DNA of 64,000 nt. Origin: Argyresthia goedartella (lineage: Eukaryota; Arthropoda; Insecta; Lepidoptera; Argyresthiidae). Location: NCBI GenBank assembly GCA_949825045.1, contig OX463809.1:7529501-7593500 (forward strand), given 5' to 3'. The notes beneath the pieces are model-generated. The model did no database searches, had not been told where the DNA came from, and was given only the letters and a program-made list of their open reading frames with translations. A program made the translations under genes and the position numbers. This document shows, in pieces, positions 36,701 to 51,700 of this stretch (position 1 is the stretch's first letter; the number at the start of each line of letters is the position of its first letter).

Positions 36701-39700
36701 TATTACCCTGCATCAGGAACAGCAGTTACCTGAGCGGTGTGTGCTGGTTCATCATATACTCGCACAGCAGTGTGCGCCAACGCGCGTCGAAGTGCGACGG
36801 GTCGCAGTGCTTGTGTATCTGGCACGGCAGACGCAGCGCCATCTCCATCAGTAGTTGGGGGTAGTTGTCAAACACGTCGAGGGCGTGGCCTGGACAAACA
36901 ATACAATTAAGTTGTAAAGATGGTATAGAGTTATGTTAAATGAAGCCTTATTCTCTGATGCCTAATCTCACAGAAATGCAACGGTTTCTTACAATCCTGT
37001 CAGCAAATTCGTTTGACCGTTTGATGGCCATATGCAGTTGTAAAGTTTAGAAAAAAATTAGCACTTACTCTTGACATACTCCTTCACGAAGAACGGCTGC
37101 ATGTCTGGCAGCGGCTGCGGCGGCTGCGGCTTCAGCAGTTGCTGGCATGCCGGCGTTGTGGTGCTCGCGTCCGACTCTGTTGGTATGAAGTTTATATTAG
37201 TAGAGAACCGATGTAACCGATATAGGTAAGTTATGAATGACGACTCGGGGAGTTCTAACTTTCTTCTAACGGCAGTTGCCATTGCCTCAGGCTAACTCGA
37301 TCGAATCATAAGAATGCTGGAAGCTTTCGGCACGCACAAACGTTGAGTCTCACCCGTGGTGTCATCCCAGACAGACATTGACTTACTGGTAGTGTTGTCC
37401 CGCCAGTACGGCAGCAGCGCAGACAGCACTCTGTAGCAGTGCTGCGGAGCGCCTGCACGCACCAGCGCGGCGGCGGACAGGCGGGACACGTGCGCGGCGC
37501 ACGATGCGCCAGACACCTCGGCCCGGTGCGCGCTACCGCCGGAGGAAGACTTCCAGCGGGCCATGAGCACGCCTGATGGGAGAAATAATGATTACATATT
37601 TTCACTGCACTGCCCCCCGACCCCAAAACAATGAATAGTTAAACAGGACAACAAAAATATTTCTGGTCTATTTAAATGGGCAAGAAAAAACATTGTTGGC
37701 TTGTTTGTTGTGGTTATGTCACATGTCAACAGATGGCACTTCACTCAGAAGAGTGAAACTCTTTGGCTCTTCATGCCATGTCGTTAAAAGCGTGCGACAT
37801 GCCGTCGCGTCGGTAAAAGGCTGCGTGGTTTGTGCTGTCAATTGCGGGAGATGGCGGAATCCGCTAGGTGGAATTCATAACCTATAATAAAAAAAATATA
37901 TAATTCTGTATATAATTTAACGTGCTCGCGATTATCGCGCGGCATAGTGTGAATGAGCTCTCAATGGCGTATCTAACCTCTTTTGAGGCTAGTTATGCCA
38001 GTATCGAAGGTACCACGATTTAGTCAGGGTTCTTCCTGCGGACCGTGACTTCTACTCGAGTCGCACGTTTTTTTGATAAGCAAAAATCAGTTAACAGAAC
38101 AACACCTCTTAAACCAAAAATAAAAAAAATATTGTGCAAATTGAATAACCTGAGGTTACGATAGTGGTGGATAAGGAATGTCAATGGGGCTCAAACCCAA
38201 AATTATAATTATTTATTTGTGCATGGCCTATGGCCTCTTTTTCAAAGGGTTTATTATCACACTCACTCAGCAACCTCATGATGACGAGCTGCAGCTCCCG
38301 CCTATTAGTCCTCTCGTACAACGGCGGGTCGCTCTCATCGCACGCCATGTCCAGTTCAGAGACCAACAGGTCCAGCAGACGTTCTAGTACCAGCCGGTCG
38401 GCTTCAACCGATGAGTCGAGGTCTCCAGCCAGCATGAGCACCACCTGAGTAGGTAGGTCACTTTAGTATTGGCAAACGTTATAGGACTATCACTGTTCTA
38501 AATGCGTGTCGTGTCAACACTTTTGGGCTGCGAAATAAGCCGCTACGCATACATCCATACCAGTGAGGGATGGATCTTCATCTTTATTTTCTTTTGAGGA
38601 TCTTTTGCCTGCACCTGGCCCACTTGAGGTGGACGAGTGATGGATGGATGGGCTATTCCGAGATTAATCACAGGCAAATCTGTAACCTCTGTAACCCCCG
38701 TAACCCATATGGAAAAAGTAACAAAATCTTTGAACCCACCTGGACGAACGGTATAGCGCGGACTCCAGGGAAGTTCCTTAGTGTCGGCAGCGCATCCAAT
38801 GCCGCCGTCAGTAGAGAGAGACGTAACGAGTGAAGTTTTCGCGTCTCGCTCTCCGCTTCCAAGTTTCGGGAGGAAGAAGAAGCGGGTTGTGTGGACGAGG
38901 TGGATGGACCTGTCGGGACGACGCCATTAGGAATAGGTTAGTTTTTAGTAAGTCTTTTTAATTTTTATAATTATTATGTTTATTTATTGTGTTCTCCTTG
39001 ATCTATAGGTATTAGTATATTATTATAGCATCTGTGGTACAATATTTTGACCCAACTAAAGCCAAGGGCTATAATGACTCTTACGGTTTGCATAATATAT
39101 AATTTGTCATTGTCGAGCAGGTGGTGTGAAATAGTACATAATATAACAAAGAAGGCATTGCCGGGTTAGTAGGAATAGACGGCCGACCGTAGGCATGTAT
39201 AGTGCTGTTCTCAAACATATGCAATGATATAAAAAAATACACAACTCAAAAAACGAATTCAAGTTTCAAATTACGACTAATCGTAAGTTACATGCGCCCG
39301 TTGATGTCTTTTGCTTTGAGTATAAAATAAAAATAAACATCACTTCCCGGCCTAGGCCTGCATTTTGTATTAAATTGCTTTACAGTTCTCTCGAGTTGTG
39401 CGGCCCGAAACGTGATACTTCCAAGCCTGTTACAACGCACGTATGACGACATGTCGTTGCATGTTTGAAAAAACATTATTATAGGCAAATGAGCTCTGAA
39501 GTTGAATCAAAACCGATACAAACTGACTAGGCAATAAGTAGTATTTGCTTACCAGGGGTAGTGGGAGGAGCAGCAGATGAGCTGGTTGATGGCATGCCGC
39601 CAGTTGACGGCGCGGCAGCCATTTCACCTGCAATGGTATAACTTCAATAAGATGACAATTAATATTGCATTTTATTGATGATTCACTTCAGGATTGATAA

Positions 39701-42700
39701 TTGTTCTATTTTCATGACACGACTCCTGTCGAAAATTCAAAATTAGAGACACCTGTCAAATGTAACTACAGCTGTTTAAAATTGCAAGGAAGGTTATATT
39801 ATGTTAAGTTTGGCCTCTGCCACCACATCTGAGAAAACACTTATCTCCTAACGTATCAAGCTTCCCCGTTCCCCGTCGTAGGGAGATTACCCTCGAGGAG
39901 GGAGCGACACGCCGACAATGCCTCGTAGGCGGAATTTTCCGGAGAGCGGTGTAAAGTACGAGCTACAGAAATACACGCAATCAATCGAGTATTAGTCACC
40001 GTAAGCGCTACTGCGGCCGGACACGCCGCCGATACTGTCGGCGCCGGAGCCGCCGCTCTCAGAGCCCGCCGAGCCGCCCGCCTCCGCCGGCGACGTGCGC
40101 AGCGTGCTGCCGTCCGTCGCCGCCGTGCTGCCCTCGTCGTCCGACCTGAGGGTACGTGACGTGTATAGATTGACGGATAATCGTTGGTCTATCCAACATC
40201 GAAAACTATTCGATCTATACTTATCGAATAGCTGCAGCACCATCTGTAACACTGTCTCATGACATGGGACATGTGCCATGGCGATGGTCGAATCGAATCT
40301 TACCAATTCTTCAGAGCTAACTGCCAACTTTCGACAGTAACACATTCTCGACATCTGTAATAGTTTTTGACAGCTTTCATGTCTGTTGTAGTTACCCGGG
40401 CGGCGAGACGACGTCACTGAAGCCGGGCGCGGGCGGCGGCGGCGCAGACGGCGCGGCCTGTGCGCCTCGACGCGGCTGCTCCTGCAGTGACAGCGCTATC
40501 GCAAGCTCCACCATTGTCTCGTCGTCTGCATCCGGTGGGATGTCTAGGAGACCTTCGAGGCCTGGTGATAGGCAAGCAAAACTTTACATACAATATAAAC
40601 ATTTATAACAGCATTTGAATTTGCTGCAGCGTATGGAGGAGGCTGGCATACATTGCTTCTTCTCGCCCCACACTAGAATACCCTGTGGCCAGAAACATAA
40701 CAAAACAATTATACACAGGCACATACATTGCATCTGGCCTCACACTAAGATATACTGCTGGATAGATAAATCACTAAAAACATAGTGATAGGTGCTACCC
40801 CACCGCCGGAGCTGGATTGATAAACACTATTAAAACACCCATATATACGTTGCGCCACTCGTTATGAGCGGTGGTCTTAAATGCGCATTCACTTTTTAAT
40901 ACCTGTACGTATTCGTTGCGCGACTTATACGAAGAGTGTTTCTGAATTGAAAATCCCTTCACATTACCTCCATCGGGTGCCAACAGCACGGACGGCTCCA
41001 ACGGTTCGTCGACGTCCATGAACTGGCTGCCCTGTTGCGAGCCGCACTCGGACCCGGCCTCAGTGTGGGAGCCAGTCGGCTGGCCTGTCGTCACTGACGA
41101 CGCAGCGCCTGTGCGGACGAAGCAATTCATTTATCGACGAAATATGGCTGGCGCGGGATCGGGATGCATGATATTTACTATGTAGGCTGGTCTACACCCA
41201 CCCCTGAGAAGCTTCCTGCGGTAAAGGAGCGGTGCGGGAGGGGTGATATTACATGATATGCCGATCCCCCACGAAGTTTCGCGTCATAAAAACATCACAC
41301 GTCACGAAAACGCACCTCTCTCGCACCGCACCGCCAATAACTCAGATAAGCGCTTCAAACGGCCGATCCAAATAACCTATTTTCTATCCATAATCTGCAG
41401 ATTTGAAACTGCTAGTGTCAAATTTGACATAAACGCATAGCCCATAGCGCAACTGTCAAATGTAACGCGTAATCTGCAGATAATGGATAGAGATAGGTTA
41501 TTGGGATCATCCGTAAGTGTAGTAAGCAGAGTGTATTTAACAACAGCCCACAGCCAGATGGTCGTATGAAGGTAATACAGATGAAAAGAATAGTAGGGTG
41601 CCCAAAAAACAGCATATGCAGGGCAATGACCACGCGATAATAATGAAAACTAACGGACAGGTGATTTGCCCGTTATTCTTTGTCCTGTTATGTTGCAGTA
41701 AAAGTGTATTTTCTTTTATATACAATTTTATGCATATCTTACCCGGTGTAGTTAGTGGTGAAGGAATGTAAACTCTACGCCTCTTGACTCTAGGGCGGAG
41801 TACTCTCATGAGTGCTGCTTTAGCGCCGAAGCTGATACTCTGTTCCTCGGCCAGAAGCAGCGACAGGAAAATCTGGTTTCCGAGGTCAACCTGTAAGGGT
41901 GAAATTTTCAAATTAGCGAATGTAAGATTAACTACTGACCAGACTCATTCCGGGCCACCTGCATCCCAGACAAGTTGAACTCTCTAGCTTATCACACGCT
42001 ACGACGCGAGGCTAAGAGTTTGCCGATTCGACGTTACCGTGCAAAGTGTCACGTGAATTTGCGCGGCAAACGTCAAGTCGCGTACATTTTCTTAGCGTCG
42101 TAGCGTACAATAAGTCCGCGAATTCAACTTGGCCACGGGGACTAGTAAGTCAACACAATATCACCTATCTAAGAACCATTACCGATGAATCAGAATCTCT
42201 TTACTGAAAATCATAAACAAATCGGACCACAAGTTTTGGAGATATATGGGAACATTCAACTACACATCTAAGAATATGAAAGCGTACATCTTCTCTATAC
42301 GTCGTGGGGTAAGGCATCTAATCTTGCACTAAAATTACGATTTCAATACACCGAGACTGCGGGTCGTAGTCGGTAATAATAACGTGCCTTGCTATTTATA
42401 CTACTCACCATATCCTTCCCGCCGTGCGCCTGCGCATGATGCGTAGTATCCGCCAAAGCGTGCAGCGTCACGTCGACATGCCGCAAGCCGTGCTGCAGCA
42501 CCGCTCCCACACACTTGGCATTGCCGCCGCCCGCCGCCGCCAGCCGCCACAGTACGTGCGTTAGTAGCACGATGAGGTGCTCCGAGCGGGCGGAGTCGGC
42601 GACGGAGTTGTGCGACCAGAGGGAGGACCAGTCGCCTGCGAGTAGACGGAAGGTTGGAAGTCGCTTGCGAATATATGGGTGAAATAGTAAGGCAGTGGTT

Positions 42701-45700
42701 GCAACAATAGGTTGCTCATTAATGGACTTGAAATTTTGGGCAGGAACACACCAACACCAACGAAGCATTTCTCAACAATTTGACATATATATGATTAGTC
42801 GTTCGTAATTTCGTAGAAATTCTAATACACTTCTAGACACATCTATTGGCCCACCTTAGAGTGTAGGTTTCGATGACCCCTACCTAAATATTATTGCTAG
42901 ATCGAACAAAAACTATTGATGCAGTTTTAAACCTGATACATTTTACCATCTTTTTCGATCGTGTTGTTTTAAATTTGAATTCAGAATACCACACAACATG
43001 AAGCTACGCCTATCAAGTCGGGTATGCGCCTTGATGAATGCAGTTGATTTTTGAATGAAAAACATGTTTTATCAAAGACAAAGGTTTATTTTTAAATAAA
43101 AAAACATGTTTTATCAAAGACAAAGGTCTAATTAATAACGCGTATTGCCTCCATGGGCATCTACGACAGCTCTCATGCGATTAGGCATAGAATTTATCAA
43201 CCGCTCTATGAAATTTTGGGGGATCATTTCCCATCCTTGTTCTATTGCAGTTCTCAACTCTTGCATCGTCTCGGCAGCTGGCTGACGAGCCCTAACACGT
43301 CTTTTGAGCTCGTCCCACATCAATCGGGTTCATGTCTGGGCTTTTGGCTGGCCAGTCCATAACTGGGATGTTCACATCCCGAAGATATTCCCTGACGATG
43401 CCGGCCGTATGGGCTCTTGCATTACTATGCATAAGAAGAAAATTTGGGCCCACATAGTCCGCGTATGGCATTACGTGAGGTTCTAAGCACTCACGAATGT
43501 ACCTTTGAGCATTCAATGTTGGCAGCCGTGGTCCCGTAACAACTTCAAGTTGAGTTTTGCTACTCGCGGATATACCGCCCCAGACAGTCCATGATCCACC
43601 TCCATAAGCAACCCTCTCTTCAAAGCAGCATTGTGCAAAACGCTCTCCCTTACGTCGGTAGACCTTCTTCCTTCCATCATTGCCGTGTAACGCAATTTTG
43701 CACTCATCAGTAAAGAGGACTCGGCTCCAACGCTGCGGAGTCCAATTCAAATGAGTGCGCGCGAAATGAAGGCGCGCCGTGCGGTGGGCTCGCGTTAGTT
43801 TGGGGCCATTAGCGGGCTTGTGTGGTACCATGTCGCGTCCCTTTAACCTTCTCCGAACAGTTCGAGCGTTCACAGCTACTCCGTGGAAGTCACGAAGTTG
43901 GTTTTAATAATAATATTAATAATCTTTATTTCAGGCTTACAAAAAAAACCCATATCTATAAATACCTTACAACTAGAGATACATATTGTAATAACACACT
44001 AAATATTATCTAACCTAGCTAGGGATTTTCTTCTTCATTCTCGCTTCCCTGTAGCGTCGGTAAACAATACCCTCCGGCCAGTAATCTTTGGCCAGGAACA
44101 TCGTCTTGAGGTCCGCCGGCACACGAAGTTTGAAGGAAAGGAACTCCTTGGGTCTCTCTGACTCCAAAACTTCGATCTGTACATTCGCCTCTTTTATACC
44201 AGACGGCGGATTTTTCTTCAGCTTTTCCAGGATATGAAGTTCTTTCGACGACGTTTTGTATCTTAATGGAGGTAAGGTGACGATTTCTCAACCTGGTCGT
44301 AACGATGAACCGATCCTGCCTCTCAGTTGTGACCCGAGATCGTGGCCTTCCATGGCGACGAACAAAGCCGCCAGTCTCTAGGTACCACCGACAAACATTT
44401 CGGACCGCAGATCGACTTAAATTAAGTTGAGCACTCACATTTCTTTGGCTGTGTCCGGCCTGAATAAGTGCCACAGCTTGGGCGGCGACTTCACGCGAAG
44501 TATCCATAGATTATTGATAGAACCTCACCTTAATGTCAAGAATAAGTAAGTTTTGTTGGAAAACAAAAGAGAAAAATCAAACTTTCAAGAATTAAATCGA
44601 AGTAAACCAATTCCAAATCAAATTTTTCTTAGTATTCGATTGTTTGATATCAAGGAACAGGCTCCAAATTGTCTTTTGTTTCTTTAAATTCTTCGTGTTC
44701 GGAATTCAAAAAAAAGACTAAAATAAAATTATGAATGTGCCAGGTTCAAAACTGCATAAAAATTTTTGCTCGACCTAATGTAAATTTTTAGCTAGGACCA
44801 AACGAAACTCAAAATGCAAGGTGGGCCAATAGATGTGTCCAGAAGTGTATAATAAAATATATTTTTATACAAGGTATCCCATAAACTAAATTTCACAGCG
44901 ACACCAGAGAAAGACCCGCCTCAGATGCATCGAATAAGCATAACCTGACCTTAGCGAAAGTTGCATGTAATTCGAGTCATCGTTAGTTTAAAGATTTTAT
45001 TTAAATGCCCTATTTTTTACACTGTTAACGCCAGAGCCCTTTCGTGATAGATCTTGTTGCTAGCTTGTTGCTTGCACTGGGCCGACTTGCTAGCCTTGTA
45101 TTTTGTACTCTATACTTAATAGAAACGCTGGTCTCACAACCCGAGATGCTAGCCATGTATTTTTGGGGAGTACGCCATCCATAATTTTATTGTCTTTATG
45201 AATAAATGGCTGAGGAGCGTACGCACCGTCTGCGGGGCGCTGCGGCACGGGCCCGGCGAACTTGACCAGGTGGTGCGGGCGCGCGACGGCGACGCCTCGC
45301 GCCAGCAGCACAAGCCGGAAGTACGCCTCGGGGTCGATGTTGCGCGCGTCCGCCGTGTCGCGCAACTCGCAGAGGGACGTGATCACGTACTTGAGGATCG
45401 CTTGGTCCTGGGGACGAACAGTGTTTACAGTGTTTGGAAATGAAGTACAGACCTATCAACTTAAGCTGAGAATTGCATTTGTGTGAGTGATCGCCAAAAG
45501 TACAGTTAGTAAAACACATACAAATAAAATCAATGTTTTATTTAAACGAAGTCCATAAAACACAATGTTACCAACTGTACAATTCTCGACCTCATAATGA
45601 CTGAATCTTATAACTCTTCTACTCCGCTCATTGCATCTTCATCTTCACTCTCGTCTGATGATTCATCAGAGTCAGAGCCTGTGTTAATAATTAATCGTTC

Positions 45701-48700
45701 CGTTATATCGTCGATTGTGGTTTCTCGACTTTTCTTTTTCTTTTGTAATTGCATGGTCACAAACATTTTTCAACTCTTGTGCAGTGATCGCGTCAACTTT
45801 TTCTTTTGTTAATTTCATTATAGTGTCCATATTCATTGACACGTTTGTTTTGGCTACGTATCCTTTTACCATTGACCATATATTTTCAATGGGATTGAAA
45901 TCAGGGTGGTAGGGTGGTAGACGTAGAACGCTGTGACCATGTTCTTCGAACAAATTATCAATTTTATATTCAACAAATCTTGCTTTGTTTTGTAGAATCA
46001 ACTGATAAAGTTGCGGTTTGAGCATCTCTGCAGAGTGGTCAATATTTCTATATTTTAGCCAATCAATGATAGTTTGTTTACGATGGTTTGAATTGGGGGC
46101 GGGATTATGTAACGTATTATGATATGCAGCGTTGTCAACCACCACAACACTATTCGGTTCTAAATTTGGAATCAGCTGCGTTTGCAACCATTTTGTGTAA
46201 TTCTCGGTGTTCATATTATGATGATAGTCGCCAGTTTTTTGGTTTGCCTTGAACATGAGTAGGGCATTGGATATAAAACCGTCCTTTCCGCCGGCATGAA
46301 CTATTATTAAACGATTTCCCTTGGAAATTGGTTTCTTTAAGCCAGAGGTGCTTCCATCTGAATAAGACTTCGACGAAGTGTGACACGTGTCGATATACGT
46401 TTCGTCAGTATACACGATTGGACTGCCCTGGGCACGATATTCAGCTATTTTAATCAGGAACAATATTCGCAGATATCTTATTTGGTGCTTCTCCATAAGG
46501 ATTCTGCGATTGTCTTCTGTCCTTTTCCATTTAAATCCCAACAGAGCCACTTCTTTTCTCAGCGTCGTAACTCCACCAGGATAATTAATTTCTGTTTTTA
46601 ACTTTTCGTGCAATATTTTCATGGTGGGAACCTGTTTGTCAGTGACGTGAAAGTTGTGGATTGTTCTCCGTATTACTGCTTTGTCAAAATCGTCAATGAC
46701 GATGGTATTTTGTCTGCATCTTGTTTTTTTCGGAGATTTAAATTTACTTCCATGTTCCAAAGCACGTTTACCTTCTGCTAAAACTCTGTGTACAGTTGAC
46801 AGCGGAATTCCCGTCGATGTCGCTACCAATTGGGCCGATGTAACGACACTTGACACATCCTTTTCGTTCACTCCTTTAAAATACGTATTCAATTTGCATG
46901 AAATTTCTTTCACTTGGCTGCTTAATGGTTTTCGTACAGGAAATTCACTTACAGTAGGAGCCATTTCACTAATATTTCAAACACAATCAATCACATAAAA
47001 TTACACGTCTATCTGCTACCAGTACCGGAGGTGAAGTGAAGTATGTGAGCGGGCGGCAGGGAAGCGGTGCGTAGCGGACGTGCCGCGCCTCAGGCCGCTT
47101 GCTATAAACTAGTATAAACCAGTTTAAACCATGCGCGGGACGGGCCGCGCCTCAAGCCGATTGACACTCTACACTATCGGTGTGCACTCACACAAATGCA
47201 ATTATCAGCTTAAGTTGATAGGTCTGTACATAGTATTTATACAACTGACCGAAATATCAGCCTAATAATGCCGTTTATCCACCAGTTCTTTCAGCGGGAT
47301 GTCACCGATAATGAAATGACGGTTCGAGGTAGTGACACATTTACAATGGCCGCCTGTCCACCGCACGCCCGTCGTCGGCCGACATCTCGGCCGCCGAGTT
47401 TTGGAGTAGCTCGGTGTGACTGCTAGATCTTGGCCCGAGATTGTGACGGGCCGACGTACCGGCTTCACAAAAAACGTTTGAGCTTGTCCACCACGCCGGC
47501 GCCGCGACGTCGCACCGCGCCGGTTTTTGTTTTCTACACTTTTGGACAAGGTTTTATGAAAAGGACATTTATGAAACGAAAATATTACGTGAAAGTTTAT
47601 TTAATTTTGTTCGTCAGTGACTGACTTATTCCAAGTTTGGTGTTTGAAACAAAAAAGTTTTGTAACTATGCAGTTATAATGAAAAAATAAATAATACCCA
47701 AATCAGTAGCAGAGGAAGTTGTCGCGGGTTGAAGACAGCCACTCCCTAGTTTATATATTTATTTCTACGCACTACTACGCACGAGAGCTACAATGAATTG
47801 ACTATTTATTTACTTATTCGTATGGCCAAAGTCGTAGAGGCTTTCTTGACTCAATATACAATTTCAATATCTTCTGCCATTCAGCTGTTTCTTCGGTTAG
47901 AGTGAAGAGGTCTGTGGGGGCCCCCATTACATTATCTTTTAGGACAGTCTCCAATTTGTGTGCCAGGCTCTGAACATCCGCCCCGCAATTACAACCAGGT
48001 GATTCTCTCCAGACATAGCGGTCACTCATGTGCGCCCAATAAACTGACTGAACCACCGAGATCGCCGCAGTGGGCAAACGATCGCCGTCAAGTCATCTTG
48101 AAATCGGGTCAAAATAATCTCGTTCCCGTCGAAGTCCCGATGACGGCGACGGTAGACAAACGGAAGTCTGAAATTCCATTTAAGTTCTACTATTGCTTTG
48201 TATATTTTTTTCGATCCATGCAATTTTCCTCAGGGCGTCCTGGCTGGAATTACCTTCCTAAATGATTGCAGTCAGTTAAGATGTACTTTGTCCAATCAGT
48301 CCACGTACCTTATACAGGTGGTAGTTATGCTGGTGCACGGCCCGCAGGTAGCACTGCGCGCGCGCATGCAGCTGCGCACTGGCCGGCGCGCACAGCAGAC
48401 GGCGCGCCACCGCCGCACCCGCGTCGCAGCACGCCGCCGGGGCCGCTGCGCCCGCGCCCGCGCCCAGCTCCAGCGCCTCCAGCGCGGCGCACGCGAGCCT
48501 CTCGAGCGGGCTCGGCTTCAACGCGCCGCCGACGTCCGACTCCTGAGAGATTATGAATCTTGACGAATATAACTAAACCGTTTACAACTCGAAGGTGCTA
48601 CTTGAATCGTTTGCTACACTGATCATTCTACATTAGTTGCATTGAGAGGCGCAGAGCAGGATTCATAGCGTAGTCTGGGTCAGGTAAGGAATAAACTCTT

Positions 48701-51700
48701 GCAGAAACTTGTCACTTTGATCACGTGCTCACCTGTGCAATCTTGCTTGACGATGCGCAGGCCGACGGGTCCTCATTCTCCTCGGGCCATCCGAATTGCT
48801 CCTTGTTTTTGCCATAAACCTAAAAGTATACGAATATCGTTTGAAAACGCACACAAATAACTGGATATTTTGGGAAACAAGACGGGAGACTTTGTTCTTC
48901 TCTTCTCCCGGCATTCATAAATAAACTGACCAAAATAATACATAAACCAGAGTCTTAATTAGCATGAAAACATTACAGTATTATCATTACCTTGACAGAA
49001 TCGATCATGGTGACACCATCTGGGTCCTGCGAGGGTCCGAAGCTGAGGCACAGCTTCTTATCAGACTGCAGAGACTCCTCACGCGTCAGCGGAATGTCGA
49101 ACCAACGGTTGCGCACCACTATCGTCGGAATCGAGCGCCCGTAAATCTGTGAACATGGGATTAAATGAAACCATGGCTTTTGGACTTAGGCAAATAGGCA
49201 AAAATTCCAATGGAAAAAAAAACATTCCAAGTTGTCGCGAGAATGGTAATTTCACATTATGACAATGAAAATAAGCCAAAAATCCCGATGACAAAAACTA
49301 ATTCATTCCAAGTTGTCGCGAGACCGGTGATTTCACTTTATATCAATAAAAATACGAAAAAACATGCCAAGGAAAATAAAAAAAAACATCATCATTCCTC
49401 TAATATTCCCGTCCAAACATCAAACAAAAAGTTTTTTTCAAATGCTTCGAAACCAAATACATCCTCCTTGCAAAAGCAAGCACGCTATTTTTGATTACAT
49501 GGCACAGGTATTCAGTCATTCAGCCTACATGTAGGTATAACGGTTTAACAGCGCGCAGATGAGTGATGTGCAATGATGGTTTGTTATCGGCGCGACCAAC
49601 TGTACCAACCAACCTCCGAGGTGGGCTAGGTCCCCAGATATTATGAAGCTAAATATGCACTTGTACAATACTAACCTCAACATAAGAAGGTGTCCTTGCG
49701 ACATCCTGGCTCCCGAGCAGAACCCTGATGCCGCAGATGACCATATTCGGATCGGAGTTGTTGATCTCCATCAGAAAGCCACTCATCTTGGTCGAAACCA
49801 CGTACAGTCCTGCAAAACAAGCAATGGAAATACTGTCCGTTTTGACGAGGCCTTTTGCGACCTTCCCAAAGACGACGAACCGAAACTATTTATGAACAAA
49901 ATGAAAATTGGTTCATCCGTAATTGACGGTTGTACGAGCCCAAAATGTGGAATATTTCGTCTAGTCGTACATTAAGAGAAAAGATTTTTCGAATCCCATT
50001 ATTTTTTACGTCGCCTAGCCTTAAGATAAATACACAACATATTAAAGATAAAGATAAAGATAAAGATTTATTTATTTGCTAAAACATGTGTCAGTCAAGA
50101 TACATAAGCATGCATTTTGGATAATAAATAAGAAAAATTCGGATCAACATGTTCTACTGTTATCAGCGTACAAATTTGAGTGGCGGTAAGTCAGGACACG
50201 GTTTCAACCATTCTGATGTTAAAAAAAAAAAACTAACATTAATTTAACTTGCATTATAAAAATTCAATTATTAACATTTCAATTACATCAAGAATATTTA
50301 AATAATTACAGTGGTCAATATAATTAGAATTTGTCATTGAGAATGTCATTTATAAATTTCATCAATAATATTTTAATAATAACAGCGGTCACTACTTTAA
50401 CTGGAATTTATCATTGAGGAAGTCATTTACACTATAATAACATTATCAACTAATAATGATTTGAGCTTATTTTTAAATAGGGAAGTATTTAATTGTTTAT
50501 AGCATTTTGGTATTTTATTGAATATGATAGGCGCCATAAATAGGATGCTTTTGCTCAATAGCGCCGTTTTACAGGAAAAAAGGCGCAGTCTTTCTGTGTC
50601 GCGTCTATCACGAGTCACTGTTTCAGATAAACGTGGGAATAAATGAGGGTTGGTCTTCACAAAAGTAGCTACTTCTATTATGTATAATGACGGAAGTGTC
50701 AGAATTCGGTGCTTAGTAAATAAAGGCTTACATGTCTCGGTTGTCCTAATATGAAACATAGCACGTATACACCGTTTCTGCATTTTAAATGCTACTTCTT
50801 TATTAGTCGAATTACCCCAAAATATGATTCCGAATCTAAGAGCAGATTCTACAAGCCCGTAATACGCCGTGAGTAACACATCTGTACTGACTACTGGAGA
50901 TAATTTATGTAAAACATATGCTGAAGTACTAATTTTTTTAGTTAATTGATTTATGTGTTCTTTCCAGTTTAATTTATTGTCAATTGTCAAACCCAAAAAT
51001 TTTGCAGTTTCAACCTGATTTATCGTATTATTTTTAAAAATTAATTTAATGTCATTGTTTTTAATTCTTTGGCTGAAGTGCATAATATTCGTTTTCTTTA
51101 GATTTATTTTTAAATTATTGTTGTCGAGCCAATTTATTATCGAAGTCAAGGAATTGTAAACAATTCCTATATAGATATAAATATCTAATTCATAATTATC
51201 GTCTTTATATTTAATAGTCACTGTGCTGTCATCGGCGAATAGGGATATTGGATTATTAGTCGATTTTGGTATGTCATTTATATATATAATAAATAAAAGG
51301 GGGCCCAGTACACTTCCCTATAGCACACCGTGAGTAATTTTACGCGAATTGGACCTGTATGACACTTCATTCTTTGTTTTGCAGTTCAGCCTTGATATCT
51401 CCGTTATTTGGTGTCTATCTGTCAAATATGATTGTATTAAATCTAAAACATTACCTCTAATTCCGTACGCTTCAAGTTTTTTCGTTAGGATATTGTGGTC
51501 CACATAGTCAAATGCTTGTGTCATATCACAATAAATCGCACTGACTGGAGATATCTTGTCCATTTGACACATAACATTTTTTAGGAAGTCGTACATTGCC
51601 ATATTGATTGTTTTATTTCGACGGAAGCCTTTTTGTTCGTGGCATAAAATATTATTCTTTTCTAGATAGTTGTTTATTTCCTTGTAGTAATATTTTTCAA

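Larger units (their letters stand above)
42828..44847 (-). mobile_element. Tc1-like transposon, decayed, with nested LINE fragment
   Basis: Inverted ends CACTTCTRGACACATCTATT...GGCCCACCTT with TA duplications at 42826-42827 and 44848-44849. The transposase reads on the minus strand and is broken by frameshifts, by an active-site substitution and by a 336-bp retroelement insertion (43900-44235). Confidence 0.9.

Noticed and set aside
49210..49494. 94-codon Lys/Asn-rich ORF
   Set aside because: Low-complexity AT-rich reading of an intronic duplication with no similarity.
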